Assembly: GCF_001718835.1 (NCBI RefSeq)
Contig: NZ_CP013444.1
Coordinates: forward strand, 434,001 to 498,000
Direction of reading: 5' to 3'
Length of the DNA: 64,000 bases
Source: Burkholderia cepacia
GTDB taxonomy: Bacteria > Pseudomonadota > Gammaproteobacteria > Burkholderiales > Burkholderiaceae
Positions 51,095 through 60,235 of this stretch are shown here, one piece after another (the stretch's first letter is position 1; each line of letters starts with the position of its first letter). The notes beneath the pieces are model-generated. The model made no database searches. It worked only from the letters and a program-made list of their open reading frames with translations, and was not told where the DNA came from. Both the position numbers and the translations under genes were made by a program.

Positions 51095-51751
51095 TTAGCG
51101 CGGCGAATACTCGTTGTGCGACGGGACGCACAGCACGTCGGCCGCGGGCTCGCCGGCCCGCAGCCGCGCGAGCAGCGCTGGCTCCGCGCGGTCGGACGCG
51201 AGTGCGGCATCGATGACGGACGCGAGCGTCGCGGCGTCGGAGAACAGCACGCCGTTGTCGTCGGCGATCACGATCGCGCCGGGCGCGACCGTCACGCCGC
51301 CGCATTGCACGGGCACGCCGAACGCGCTCGCGCCGTCGTCGAGCCGCTTGGTCGTCAGCGCGCTCGTGCCGCGCGCGAACACCGGCAGGCCGATCTGCCG
51401 CAACTCGACGGCGTCGGTCGCGACGCCGTCGATCACGATGCCGGCTGCGCCCGCGCATTGCGCGGCGGTGGCCGTGACCGCGCCGACGCACGCGTGCGCG
51501 TGGTCGTCCCGCATGTCGATCACGAGCACGTCGCCGGGCGCGAGCCGCGCCAGCGCGCGGTTGACGGCGATCGCGTCGGGGCTGCGCAACTGCAGCGTGA
51601 CCGCGCGGCCGACCAGCTTCGCGTGCGGCACCAGCGCGCGCAGCGTCGCGTGCGCGAAGCCCGTTTCGAGGAAGTGACCGAGCGTCGGCAGGCTGACGTC
51701 GCGCAGGCGTTGCGCGAGTTCGGGATCAAGCGGAAGCGCCATCGCGTTCAC
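51095..51751 (-). CDS. RraA-like family protein with altered active site
   Basis: A 218-residue protein of the RraA/4-hydroxy-4-methyl-2-oxoglutarate aldolase family. APGDVLVIDMRDDHAHACVG and AAGIVIDGVATDAVELRQ are the conserved core. The catalytic Arg-Asp pair of true aldolases is here Thr-Asp (VATD), so the usual aldol chemistry may be lost. RraA-type proteins also regulate RNase E. Its start overlaps the stop of the upstream MFS gene by four bases. Confidence 0.75.
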   Translation of the reverse strand: MNAMALPLDPELAQRLRDVSLPTLGHFLETGFAHATLRALVPHAKLVGRAVTLQLRSPDAIAVNRALARLAPGDVLVIDMRDDHAHACVGAVTATAAQCAGAAGIVIDGVATDAVELRQIGLPVFARGTSALTTKRLDDGASAFGVPVQCGGVTVAPGAIVIADDNGVLFSDAATLASVIDAALASDRAEPALLARLRAGEPAADVLCVPSHNEYSPR

Positions 51752-53100
51752 CGTTGGGCTGGGGCGGCCGCGTCGCGATGCGCGTGCGCGGAGAGATCAC
51801 GCGTCAGCGTCTCGGTCAGCAACAGCAGCGCGATCGCGGACACCAGCGCCGACGCGATCATGTACCACGCGACCGACGCGCCGCGCCCGGTCGCGGACAG
51901 CAGCGCGGTCGTCACGATCGGCGTGGCCGCGCTGCCGAGCAGGCCGGACAGCATGTAGCTGACCGACAGCCCCGAGTAGCGCACCTCGGTGCCGAACAGC
52001 TCGGCGAGGAATGTCGCGATCGGGCCGTAGTTCGCGGCGAACGCGGTCATCATCAACAGGTAGCCGGCGAGCGCGAACGCGAACATGCGCGTGTCGAGCA
52101 GCCAGAACATCGGGAACGCGAGCAGCGCTTCGGCGAGCATGCCGCTGACGATCACGGGCTTGCGGCCGACGCGGTCGGACAGGCGGCCGTACAAAGGCAG
52201 CATCGCGATGCACTGCGCGCACGCGATCAGCACGATCGACAGCATCGCGTTGCGCGTGAAGCCGAGCGTCTGCGTGCCGTACGTGAGGCCGAACGCGACC
52301 ATCAGGTTGAACGCGGTGCCGGTCGACATTGTCGCGACGCCGCCCAGCACGACCTGTCGGCCGTAACGGCCGAGCACGGTCGCGAGCGGTAGCTTCATCT
52401 GCGCGGATGCTTTCTTGATCTTCGCGAAGCCCGGCGTTTCCGACGTGTTCAGGCGGACGTAGAGGCCGACGCCGACGAGCAGCGCGCTCGCGAGGAACGG
52501 AATGCGCCAGCCCCACGACAGCAGGTCGGCCGGCGACAGCACGGCGCCGCTGACCAGGAACGCGAGATTCGCGATCAGCGTTCCTGCCGGCACGCCGATC
52601 TGCACCCACGAGCCGTATAGGCCGCGCCGGGCTGCGGGCGCATGCTCAACGGCCATCAGCACCGCGCCGCCCCATTCGCCGCCGAGCGCGAGCCCCTGGA
52701 CGATGCGCAGCGTCAGCAGCAGCACGGGCGCCCAGACGCCGATCGCCGCGTAGCCGGGCAGCAGGCCGATCGCGAATGTCGCGCAGCCCATCAGGATCAG
52801 CGACACCAGCAGCATCGACTTGCGCCCGAGACGGTCGCCGAAATGGCCGAACAGCGCCGCGCCGACGATGCGCGCGAGATACGCGGACGCGAACGTGCCG
52901 AACGCGAGCAGCGTGCCGACGAGCGGCACGAAGCCCGGAAAGAACACCTTGTTGAAGACGAGCGCGGAGGCCGTCGCGAACACGAACAGGTCATACCATT
53001 CGACCGTCGTGCCGATCACGCTCGCGATCGCGATGCGCGTCATGTCGGTCGGGCCGCTGCGATGCGCGGGGGAAGAGGCGGCGGGTCGAACCGTGGCCAT
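51748..53100 (-). CDS. MFS transporter of the metabolite:H+ symporter type
   Basis: A 450-residue carrier. VEWYDLFVFATASALVFNK, then GHFGDRLGRKSMLLVSLILM and RIVQGLALGGEWGGAVLMAV, mark the MHS group. The start at 53100 follows GGAG six bases upstream. It is the first gene of the RraA/aldolase/dehydrogenase operon and probably imports their substrate, a carboxylate. An in-frame ATG at 53043 is also possible. Confidence 0.87.
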   Translation of the reverse strand: MATVRPAASSPAHRSGPTDMTRIAIASVIGTTVEWYDLFVFATASALVFNKVFFPGFVPLVGTLLAFGTFASAYLARIVGAALFGHFGDRLGRKSMLLVSLILMGCATFAIGLLPGYAAIGVWAPVLLLTLRIVQGLALGGEWGGAVLMAVEHAPAARRGLYGSWVQIGVPAGTLIANLAFLVSGAVLSPADLLSWGWRIPFLASALLVGVGLYVRLNTSETPGFAKIKKASAQMKLPLATVLGRYGRQVVLGGVATMSTGTAFNLMVAFGLTYGTQTLGFTRNAMLSIVLIACAQCIAMLPLYGRLSDRVGRKPVIVSGMLAEALLAFPMFWLLDTRMFAFALAGYLLMMTAFAANYGPIATFLAELFGTEVRYSGLSVSYMLSGLLGSAATPIVTTALLSATGRGASVAWYMIASALVSAIALLLLTETLTRDLSAHAHRDAAAPAQR

Positions 53101-53166
53101 GGCGTTCTCCGGGTGGGGCGGTCAGCGTTGAAGTGACGGGCCGCGCGGCGCGCGCGGCACTGGCGC

Positions 53167-53193
53167 CTTTATCGGAAGCCAAAAACAATCAGT
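53167..53193 (-). promoter_or_regulatory. Shared 27-nt upstream element, copy 2
   Basis: CTTTATCGGAAGCCAAAAAC then AATCAGT, matching 21 of 27 positions of copy 1 at 48154-48180 in the same orientation. It lies 67 bases upstream of the MFS start. Confidence 0.45.
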
Positions 53194-53211
53194 AAAAGTG
53201 TCTTTTCTGAT
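53188..53211. promoter_or_regulatory. Imperfect inverted repeat upstream of the MFS-RraA operon
   Basis: ATCAG-T-AAAAG is followed by TGT and CTTTTCTGAT. Ten positions pair, with one extra T in the left arm. It overlaps the end of the shared 27-nt element, so it may be part of an operator for the AraC or LysR regulator nearby. Confidence 0.4.
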
Positions 53212-53246
53212 CCTTTGTATTAATGACGTTGATGATGGGCGCGGCG

Positions 53247-54317
53247 CTAACCGGCCGCTTGCTGCGCGCTGCGTGCGTCGTCGTCCGGGCCGCCTTCGGC
53301 CCGCACGGCGCCCGGCGGCTTGCCCACCACGCGCTTGAACGCGCGGCTGAACGCGGCGAGCGAGCCGTAGCCGAGCCGGTACGCGACGGCTTCGATCGTC
53401 TCGCGGTCGCGCGCGATCCACTGCGCGGCGAGCCGCATCCGCAGCTCGGTCAGGTAGCGTACGGGCGTCATCCCGGTCGCCGCGAGAAACCGTTCGGCGA
53501 ACACCGAGCGCGACACGCCTGCTTCGGTCGCGAGTTCCGCCACGCTCCAGTTGCGGCCCGGGTCGCGATGCAGCGCGACGATCGCGCGGCCGAGCTTCGG
53601 CTCGCGCAGCGCCTGCACCCAGCCCGTCGCGTCGCCGCATCCGCACTCGACCCAGCCGCGCACGATGAACGCCGCGACCACATCCGCGAGCCGCGCGAGG
53701 ATGCCCGCGAAGCCCGCGCGCGCCGTGCACGCTTCGCGCTCCATCGCGTCGAGCATCGGGCGGATTTCCGGGTAGCGCGCGAGCAGCGTGCCGACGTGCA
53801 TGAACTCGGGCATCGTGCCGACGAGCGGCTGCATGCCGCCGAGATCGAGTTCCATGCACGCGCTGAAGATCAGCGCGTCGCCGGCGTCCGCGCCCGCGGC
53901 GGCGTGCGTTGCGGCGTCGACCGACGCGACCGTATCGCAGATCTTCGCGACCTCGAAGCCGTTGATCTCGCGGCACGGCGCATCGGGGTCGGAGACCAGC
54001 GCATGCATGCCGCCGTGCGGCAGCAGGATCGCGTCGCCGGCTTCGAGGCGGTAGGTTGCGCCGCCCGACGTGCGCAGCAGCACGGGCCCGCGCACGACGA
54101 AATGGAACTGCGCGCGGCCGCGCGCGTTGTCGAAGCGCACGCCGAACGGCCGTGCGACCTGGATGCGGCGGTACTGGACGCCGCTCAGGCGCATCCCCAG
54201 CAGCAACTCGCTGACGAGGTCGTGCGTGTCGGGCACGGGTGCGGCGGGCGGGGCGGCGATGTGCGGGTCTGCCATCGGTTTCGGACGATCGATCAATATT
54301 CGCGGATTGTATGTCAT
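53247..54317 (-). CDS. AraC-family regulator with cupin sensor domain
   Basis: A 356-residue regulator. The cupin half (VRFDNARGRAQFHFVVRG, LEAGDAILLPHGGMHALV) binds the effector. Two helix-turn-helix units occupy residues 250-345 (WSVAELATEAGVSRSVFAER and DRETIEAVAYRLGYGSLAAF). The 54317 ATG has AGGA six bases upstream, while an ATG at 54275 gives a cleaner N terminus; the first is used. It is divergent from the NepI-like MFS gene 67 bases away and probably controls it. Confidence 0.85.
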   Translation of the reverse strand: MTYNPRILIDRPKPMADPHIAAPPAAPVPDTHDLVSELLLGMRLSGVQYRRIQVARPFGVRFDNARGRAQFHFVVRGPVLLRTSGGATYRLEAGDAILLPHGGMHALVSDPDAPCREINGFEVAKICDTVASVDAATHAAAGADAGDALIFSACMELDLGGMQPLVGTMPEFMHVGTLLARYPEIRPMLDAMEREACTARAGFAGILARLADVVAAFIVRGWVECGCGDATGWVQALREPKLGRAIVALHRDPGRNWSVAELATEAGVSRSVFAERFLAATGMTPVRYLTELRMRLAAQWIARDRETIEAVAYRLGYGSLAAFSRAFKRVVGKPPGAVRAEGGPDDDARSAQQAAG

Positions 54318-54384
54318 AGACCGTCCTGACGTCGTTCCTTACGATACGCGGTCATTGGCACCTTTTTACGGAATGGAACGACGC

Positions 54385-55584
54385 ATGAATCCGATCAACC
54401 AGCCTGCCGGCGCGACGGCGGCCCCCCGCGAACCGGCCTGGGGTGCGGTATTCGCGATGGCGCTCGGCGTGTTCGGGCTCGTCACGGCCGAATTCCTGCC
54501 CGCGAGCCTGCTGACGCCGATGGCCGACAGCCTCGGCGTGACCGAAGGCGTCGCCGGCCAGGCCGTCACGGCCACCGCGACGGTGGCGCTCGTCACGAGC
54601 CTCCTGATCTCCGCGGTGACGCGCACGATCGACCGGCGGCGCGTGCTGCTCGCGTTTTCGGTGTTGCTCGTCGCGTCGAACCTCGCGGTCGCGTTCGCGA
54701 CCAGCCTGACGATGCTGCTGATCGGCCGCGTCGTGCTCGGCGTCGCGCTCGGCGGCTTCTGGACGATGGCGACGGCCACCACGATGCGGCTCGTGCCGAC
54801 GGCGATGGTGCCGCGTGCGCTGTCGATCATCTTCAGCGGCGTGGCGGTCGCGACGATCGCGTCCGCCCCGATGGGCAGCTACTTCGGTCACCTGATCGGC
54901 TGGCGCAACGTGTTCCTGATCGCGGGCGCGCTCGGCGTCGTCGCGCTCGCGGCGCAGGTCGCGACGCTGCCCGGCATGGCGCCGTCCGGCACGACGCGGC
55001 TGCGCACGCTGATCGACGTGCTGCGCCGGCCGACCGTCGGCCTCGGCATGTTCGCGACGATCCTCGTGTTCACCGGGCATTTCGCGTTCTTCACGTATCT
55101 GCGGCCGTTCCTCGAACAGGTCGCGGGCGTCGGCGTGAACGGCCTGTCGGCGATCCTGCTCGGCTACGGCATCGCCAACTTCGTCGGTACGTCGCTCGCG
55201 GGCCGCGTGCTCGAACACCGGCTGCGGCCGATGCTGATCGCGATGCCCGCGCTGATGGTCGTGCTCGGCATCGCGCTCGTCGCGCTGGGCCGCGCGCCGA
55301 TGATCGATGCGGTGCTCGTCGCGTTGTGGGGGATGGCCTTCGGCGGCGTGCCGGTCGCGTGGTCGACCTGGGTCACGCGCACCGTGCCCGATGAAGCCGA
55401 AAGCGCGGGCGGGCTGATCGTCGCGGCGATCCAGCTCGCCATCGCAACGGGAGCGGCGGCCGGTGGCATCGTGTTCGACGCGAACGGCGCGGCCGGCGTG
55501 TTCGTGGGCGCGGCCGTCGTGCTGGCCGTCGCGGTCGCGGCGATCGTGACGGGCGTGCCGAAGCGGTTGGGGGCCGCGTCGTAG
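54385..55584 (+). CDS. MFS efflux transporter, NepI-like
   Basis: A 399-residue drug:H+ antiporter-1 (DHA1) type carrier. MALGVFGLVTAEFLPASLLT in TM1 is typical of NepI/AraJ-type exporters, with IGRVVLGVALGGFW in TM4 and IASAPMGSYFGHLIGWRNVF in the antiporter motif C region. ATG 54385 follows GGAA. Divergent from an AraC gene, it is probably induced by a compound it exports. Confidence 0.85.
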   Translation: MNPINQPAGATAAPREPAWGAVFAMALGVFGLVTAEFLPASLLTPMADSLGVTEGVAGQAVTATATVALVTSLLISAVTRTIDRRRVLLAFSVLLVASNLAVAFATSLTMLLIGRVVLGVALGGFWTMATATTMRLVPTAMVPRALSIIFSGVAVATIASAPMGSYFGHLIGWRNVFLIAGALGVVALAAQVATLPGMAPSGTTRLRTLIDVLRRPTVGLGMFATILVFTGHFAFFTYLRPFLEQVAGVGVNGLSAILLGYGIANFVGTSLAGRVLEHRLRPMLIAMPALMVVLGIALVALGRAPMIDAVLVALWGMAFGGVPVAWSTWVTRTVPDEAESAGGLIVAAIQLAIATGAAAGGIVFDANGAAGVFVGAAVVLAVAVAAIVTGVPKRLGAAS

Positions 55585-55606
55585 GGGCGCAAGCGCGCGT
55601 CGCCGT

Positions 55607-57469
55607 TCAGCTCACGGCGCCCGCCGGTTCGAACTCGGCGCCGTAGCGCCTGATCCACATGTCGAGCAGCACGATGCGAGGCAGGATCGGCGGGGCGCTG
55701 AACTTGCCGTCGAACCATGCCTGGCCTTCGATGAAGGATTTGAGCACGTCGACATCGACGATCTCCCGGGTTGCGGTATCGCCGTGGATCACCTTTTCCG
55801 ACAGGTAATCGCGAATCGCCGACAGGTAGCGCGCATTTCGCGTGACCGCGAACCCGCTTTTCTTTCGAAGCGTGATGTCGGACGGCAGCTTGTCTTCGAG
55901 CGCTTTCCTCAGGATTCCCTTTTCCATTGCACCCGCCGTCTTGATCTTCGAATAGTCGAGCGACCACGCATATTCGATCAAGCGGTGATCGAGGAAGGGC
56001 AGATGAACCCTGACCCCCGCGGCCGCCGACATCCTGTCGACGCGGTCCAGCAGGAATGGCAGGAACCGCGTGATCTCCATATAGAAGACTCGGTCCATAT
56101 GCTGCTGGAATCGATCCGCCGAGCGCAGATACGGCTGTTCGCTCGACGCGGCCGACCATCGTTCGCGCAGGATGTCCTTTACGTCGAGCCGCTTGAGCAG
56201 GCCGCCATTGAGGAATTTCGACGCCTCGGTTCCTTTCAGCCACGGGAACGAGCGGGTGGGCTCCACGGCTTCCCCGTGAAACCAGGGATATCCGCCGAAC
56301 ACGTCATCCGATCCTTCGCCGGAAAATGCCTCCGTATAGCCGCGCGATCGCAAGCCCTTGAACAGTTGCAGCAGCGTGACGTCCAGGTCGCCTACCCCCG
56401 GCAGGTCCCGGGCGTGAACCGTTTCCTCGAGCGCGTTTCGGAAGTCGACCTGCGTGATGGCGATATTTTCATGCCGGGAACCGAGGAACCTGGCCATCAC
56501 CTCGACGTATGGACTGTCCGACGTGATGTGCAGCGCATCCGCCTGGAAGTTCGCTTCGTCTTCCGGGTAGGAGAATGAAAAGGTGCGCAAGCCTTCCGCG
56601 TTCGGCACGATCTTGTTCGCCAGCGTGCAAATGGCGCTCGAGTCGAGCCCTCCGGACAACAGGAAGGCCTGCGTTTCGCGCGAAACGTCCACGCGTCGCG
56701 ATACCGCCTGCTGCAGCAGCTGGGACAGGGCCCGGGAGGCTTCCTCCGGAGCCGGCGCACGGCCGAAGCTCAGCGGCAGGGACCAATACCGGGCGCTATA
56801 CAGATAGCCTTGCCGGATGGTAAGGATTTCGGCCGGGCGTACCTCGTTCAGGTTCTTGTACACCGTCGTGCCCGGAATTCTGGACGTCGAATTCAGCAAG
56901 TCCGTGATCGCGGACTCGTCGAACACGCGCCTGAATTCCCGATCCTCGATGATCGCTTTCGGCTCGGACGCCGCGATCAATTTCGCGCCGTTCTCGCCGA
57001 TCCAGAAATAGAACGGCTCGATGCCGAATCTGTCCCGCAGCAGGAGCGTCTCGTCCCGCAAATCGTCGTGGATGACGATCGCGAACGAGCCGCCGACGTC
57101 CGAGACGAAATCCCGCCCGAATGCCAAATACAGGTCGATCAACAGGTCCGCCACGGAGCGCGCGTCATGTCCGTCATGCAGGCCGAGCCTGCCCGATATT
57201 TCGTGCGCGTTATCGATGAACCCGCTTACCGCCAGCGAGACCTGCCGGCCGTTTCGGGTTCGCGACGCGATGCCGGCCGATCGCCACGGGCCTTTCGCCA
57301 AGGGCCGGGACTTTCTGAACCCGACGCACGCATGCCGGCCATGAGCCGCGACGTCGACGGTGCCCGGCGCGCGCCCGGTCATGCCGGACAACGCATTCCG
57401 GACGTAATTTTCGGTCGTGATGCCATTGATTGACGGCTTCTCGTTCCATGCAAAAACAATCGCGCTCAT
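55607..57469 (-). CDS. Asparagine-synthetase-like amide synthase lacking glutaminase Cys
   Basis: A 620-residue member of the AsnB family. The N-terminal nucleophile Cys (family start MCGI) is absent; the protein begins MSAIVFAWNEKPSINGITTE. The N-terminal domain fold is still recognisable (DRFGIEPFYFWIGENG). The synthetase domain is intact: PP-loop SGGLDSSAICTLAN near residue 270, EAFSGEGSDDVFGGYPWFHG and VRVHLPFLDHRLIEYAWSLD. So it should activate a carboxylate with ATP and use ammonia or another amine, as beta-lactam synthetase does, not glutamine. It is the last gene of the six-gene operon. Confidence 0.8.
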   Translation of the reverse strand: MSAIVFAWNEKPSINGITTENYVRNALSGMTGRAPGTVDVAAHGRHACVGFRKSRPLAKGPWRSAGIASRTRNGRQVSLAVSGFIDNAHEISGRLGLHDGHDARSVADLLIDLYLAFGRDFVSDVGGSFAIVIHDDLRDETLLLRDRFGIEPFYFWIGENGAKLIAASEPKAIIEDREFRRVFDESAITDLLNSTSRIPGTTVYKNLNEVRPAEILTIRQGYLYSARYWSLPLSFGRAPAPEEASRALSQLLQQAVSRRVDVSRETQAFLLSGGLDSSAICTLANKIVPNAEGLRTFSFSYPEDEANFQADALHITSDSPYVEVMARFLGSRHENIAITQVDFRNALEETVHARDLPGVGDLDVTLLQLFKGLRSRGYTEAFSGEGSDDVFGGYPWFHGEAVEPTRSFPWLKGTEASKFLNGGLLKRLDVKDILRERWSAASSEQPYLRSADRFQQHMDRVFYMEITRFLPFLLDRVDRMSAAAGVRVHLPFLDHRLIEYAWSLDYSKIKTAGAMEKGILRKALEDKLPSDITLRKKSGFAVTRNARYLSAIRDYLSEKVIHGDTATREIVDVDVLKSFIEGQAWFDGKFSAPPILPRIVLLDMWIRRYGAEFEPAGAVS

Positions 57470-57589
57470 TGCCCGTTTCCTGTAACAATAAGTGGTGCAA
57501 ATTAATTGACGAATTTCACGGCTTCGATGCCGGGCGATGCCTTACGCTGGCGAGCGGCCCGCCGGCGCCATGTCGATCACGCCGTCCAT

Positions 57590-59005
57590 TCAGATCCGGG
57601 CCGTCGACGCGCCGATTGCATCGACAAAGTGCTTCAGCTCCCGAATCGCATGGGCCGTATGCGCGGGATACTCGTCAAAGGACTTCGTCAGATCGTGGAT
57701 GCGCGACATCTTCCAGCCGATCGCGGACCCAAGGCTGGCAATTTCAGGGAGCTTCGGCACCAATTCGATCGACGCTTCCGGAAACGCGTTCCGCAGCTCC
57801 GGCATGTCGTCGTGCAGCTCGTCGCTACTCGCGTAGTCCCCGGTGACAATGAAGTGAATCTGTTCCGGGGTGCGCGCGATCAGGTAGTTGAAGACGCGAA
57901 CGCGCCCGTCGCGCCCCCAGATGAGCGCTTCGATCGTCGCCTGATCCGCATTCAGCCATTCGAATTTCTGGTTGTCGCTCAGGCGGCCCAGCGGGATCAG
58001 CGCCTTCCCGCCGGAAGCGAGCGGTTCGATCGTGACCAGGTCTCCGGTGCGGTAGCGGATCAGCGGCTTGGTTACGTTGTCCAGCGACGTCACGACGAGC
58101 TCGCCCGTCATCGCCAGCGTGTCCGAAGGCCGCAACGATTCCTTGCCGGCGCCGAGGAGTTCGACGATGTAGCTGTGCTCCTGAAGCTTCAATGCGCTGG
58201 TCGAGATGGCCACCGCCGTCGTCCCGGTTTCCGATGAGCCATATGACGCGTCGAAAACGCTCCCGCCCGTCAGGTTGGCGATCCGCGCCTTCAGCGAACG
58301 GCTCGAATTCTCGCCGGTCAGCAGCACTTTCTCGAACTTCGGCGCTGCCAGCTTCCGGGTGCTTGCGAACTCGTACAGGTTGAGCAGTTGAGACGGCGGG
58401 CCGGCAAACACGGTCGGGCGAACCTTCGAGATCGTCTCGATCACCCTGCCGTAATCGTTTCGAACGGTATCGACCCATGTCCTGAACGTGAAGATGCCCA
58501 GATAGTTCAGCGCTTTCTCGAACTGAAAGGCGGCCGGTCCTTGCGGCGTATTGATGAGTATCACGGCCGAGTCTCCCGACCCGAGAAAGGACGACCAGCT
58601 TTCGCCGAAGTTGACGGTATTCAGCACCAGATCGTCGAGCGCCTTGGGCGCGGAGACTGGAACGTCGGTCGTCCCGGAGGTCTCGAAGTAGTTGATCAGC
58701 GTGCCGCGATTGAAATCGAGCACGTCGTTGCCGACTGCTCGGCTCTCGGCTTTGGCGATGAATGGCAATTGCCGGAGAATGTCGTCATAGGCCGCGCGTC
58801 CGTCAAACAACGCGTCCAGTTGCGGCACGCCGCTTTCCCGATAGAGCTTGCGATAGGACGGGAGCGCGAGCGCGGCGGACAGCACGGTTCGCAGACCGTG
58901 GAAGTAATACTCGTCCGGGTTCACCGTCCCCCAATTCCGAATCAAATCCTGCCGGCTTTGTATCAGTGCGTTGACATGCTCTCGAACCGCGAGACTCTGG
59001 TGCAT
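57590..59005 (-). CDS. Adenylate-forming ligase, phenylacetate-CoA ligase-like
   Basis: A 471-residue PaaK-type enzyme. The ATP motif reads YFETSGTTDVPVSAPKALDD (usual SGTTG becomes SGTTD). Later motifs are DASYGSSETGTTAVAIS and PLIRYRTGDLVTIEP. It probably activates an aromatic or hydroxybenzoic acid as an acyl-adenylate or CoA ester. The third ATG (59005) is chosen because GGAGG lies eight bases before it; ATG at 59011 is too close to that site. No carrier-protein gene is nearby. Confidence 0.78.
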   Translation of the reverse strand: MHQSLAVREHVNALIQSRQDLIRNWGTVNPDEYYFHGLRTVLSAALALPSYRKLYRESGVPQLDALFDGRAAYDDILRQLPFIAKAESRAVGNDVLDFNRGTLINYFETSGTTDVPVSAPKALDDLVLNTVNFGESWSSFLGSGDSAVILINTPQGPAAFQFEKALNYLGIFTFRTWVDTVRNDYGRVIETISKVRPTVFAGPPSQLLNLYEFASTRKLAAPKFEKVLLTGENSSRSLKARIANLTGGSVFDASYGSSETGTTAVAISTSALKLQEHSYIVELLGAGKESLRPSDTLAMTGELVVTSLDNVTKPLIRYRTGDLVTIEPLASGGKALIPLGRLSDNQKFEWLNADQATIEALIWGRDGRVRVFNYLIARTPEQIHFIVTGDYASSDELHDDMPELRNAFPEASIELVPKLPEIASLGSAIGWKMSRIHDLTKSFDEYPAHTAHAIRELKHFVDAIGASTARI

Positions 59006-59059
59006 TGTCATGCCCTCCAAATATCAGAAGTGAATCGTGGTGTGCCGCAATCCGTTCGT

Positions 59060-60235
59060 TCAGGACGAGCGCCGCGTGCCGGCCGATTCGAGCGCGGCGT
59101 GTTCGTCCTGGTACATCGCCACGACCAATACGGCGCAGAGCACGGCGATGAATGCGGCAACCCACGTCAAGGCAGCCGGCCCCAGATGCTTGATGACGAG
59201 CGCCCCGGCGATACCCGACGCGCCTATCCCGAAGTACATGCCCGACGCGTTCAGCGAAATCAGCAGCTGGGATCGCTCCTTGCCGATCCCGACGAGCCGG
59301 TGTTGCTGCGCCGGCGCCAGCAGCCATCCGAAGACGCCCCACAGGAACGTCAGCGCGAGAATCGTCGGCATGTCCTTGCCGAACAGGCTGATCAGCAGGA
59401 ACGACAGGAAGAGCCCGCTGACGCTGACGAATACGGTTTTCCTGGCGCCCCAACGGTCGGTGAGATGCCCGCCGAGCAGGTTCCCGATGCTTCCGCCGAT
59501 GCCGAACGCCAGCAGGATCTCCGCGATTTCTCCGGCCGAAACGTTCGCGCGGCTGGAGAAATAGACCGATACGTAGGAGTACACGGTGAATGCGCCCAGG
59601 AAAACCAGGAAGGTGATGAGCAGCGTCCGTTTGGCCCCCTGCAGTTTCAACACGCCGAGTCGGGCTGCCAGCGGAACGTTGAACGGGGACGGCGTGCGGG
59701 GAAAGATCGCCAGTTGCAGCACGATGATCAGCACGGAAACCGCGGCGATGGCGAGGAAGACGTATCGGTACCCGAGCAAATGTCCGGCAAAGGTGCCGAG
59801 CGGCACGCCGACGATGGTTGCGACCGTGATGCCGCCGATGACGTAGGACATGTACTTGCCCCTGCGCTCCGCCGGGGCCAGCAGCGCCGCGATCATCATC
59901 ACGGTCGGCGTCAGGATGCAGGCGCCGAGCGCGGCGATCACGCGGCCCGCCACCATCACGCCGTAATCGCTCGTCAAGCCGATCAGCAGGTTCCCCGCGG
60001 CAAACACCAGCATCGCGGCGATCAGGAGATTCTTGCGATCGGCATTCCCGAAAGCGGACGCCAGGATCGGCCCGCAGAACGCATAGACCAGTGAAAACAC
60101 CGTGATCAGCTGACCGGCCGTCGACACGGAAATCGACGCATGTGCGGCAATGTCCTGCAACAGGCCGGCGACGACGAAGCCGTCGCTTCCGATCACGAAC
60201 AGCGTTGCCCACAACACGAATAATTTCAGTTTCAT
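59060..60235 (-). CDS. MFS exporter of the biosynthetic operon
   Basis: A 391-residue DHA1-type drug/metabolite efflux protein with about twelve membrane segments. FVIGSDGFVVAGLLQDIAAH in TM1 and GRVIAALGACILTPTVMMIA are typical. Its ATG overlaps the stop of the GST-like gene (ATGA at 60232-60235), so translation is coupled. It probably exports the product made by the neighbouring enzymes. Confidence 0.85.
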   Translation of the reverse strand: MKLKLFVLWATLFVIGSDGFVVAGLLQDIAAHASISVSTAGQLITVFSLVYAFCGPILASAFGNADRKNLLIAAMLVFAAGNLLIGLTSDYGVMVAGRVIAALGACILTPTVMMIAALLAPAERRGKYMSYVIGGITVATIVGVPLGTFAGHLLGYRYVFLAIAAVSVLIIVLQLAIFPRTPSPFNVPLAARLGVLKLQGAKRTLLITFLVFLGAFTVYSYVSVYFSSRANVSAGEIAEILLAFGIGGSIGNLLGGHLTDRWGARKTVFVSVSGLFLSFLLISLFGKDMPTILALTFLWGVFGWLLAPAQQHRLVGIGKERSQLLISLNASGMYFGIGASGIAGALVIKHLGPAALTWVAAFIAVLCAVLVVAMYQDEHAALESAGTRRSS

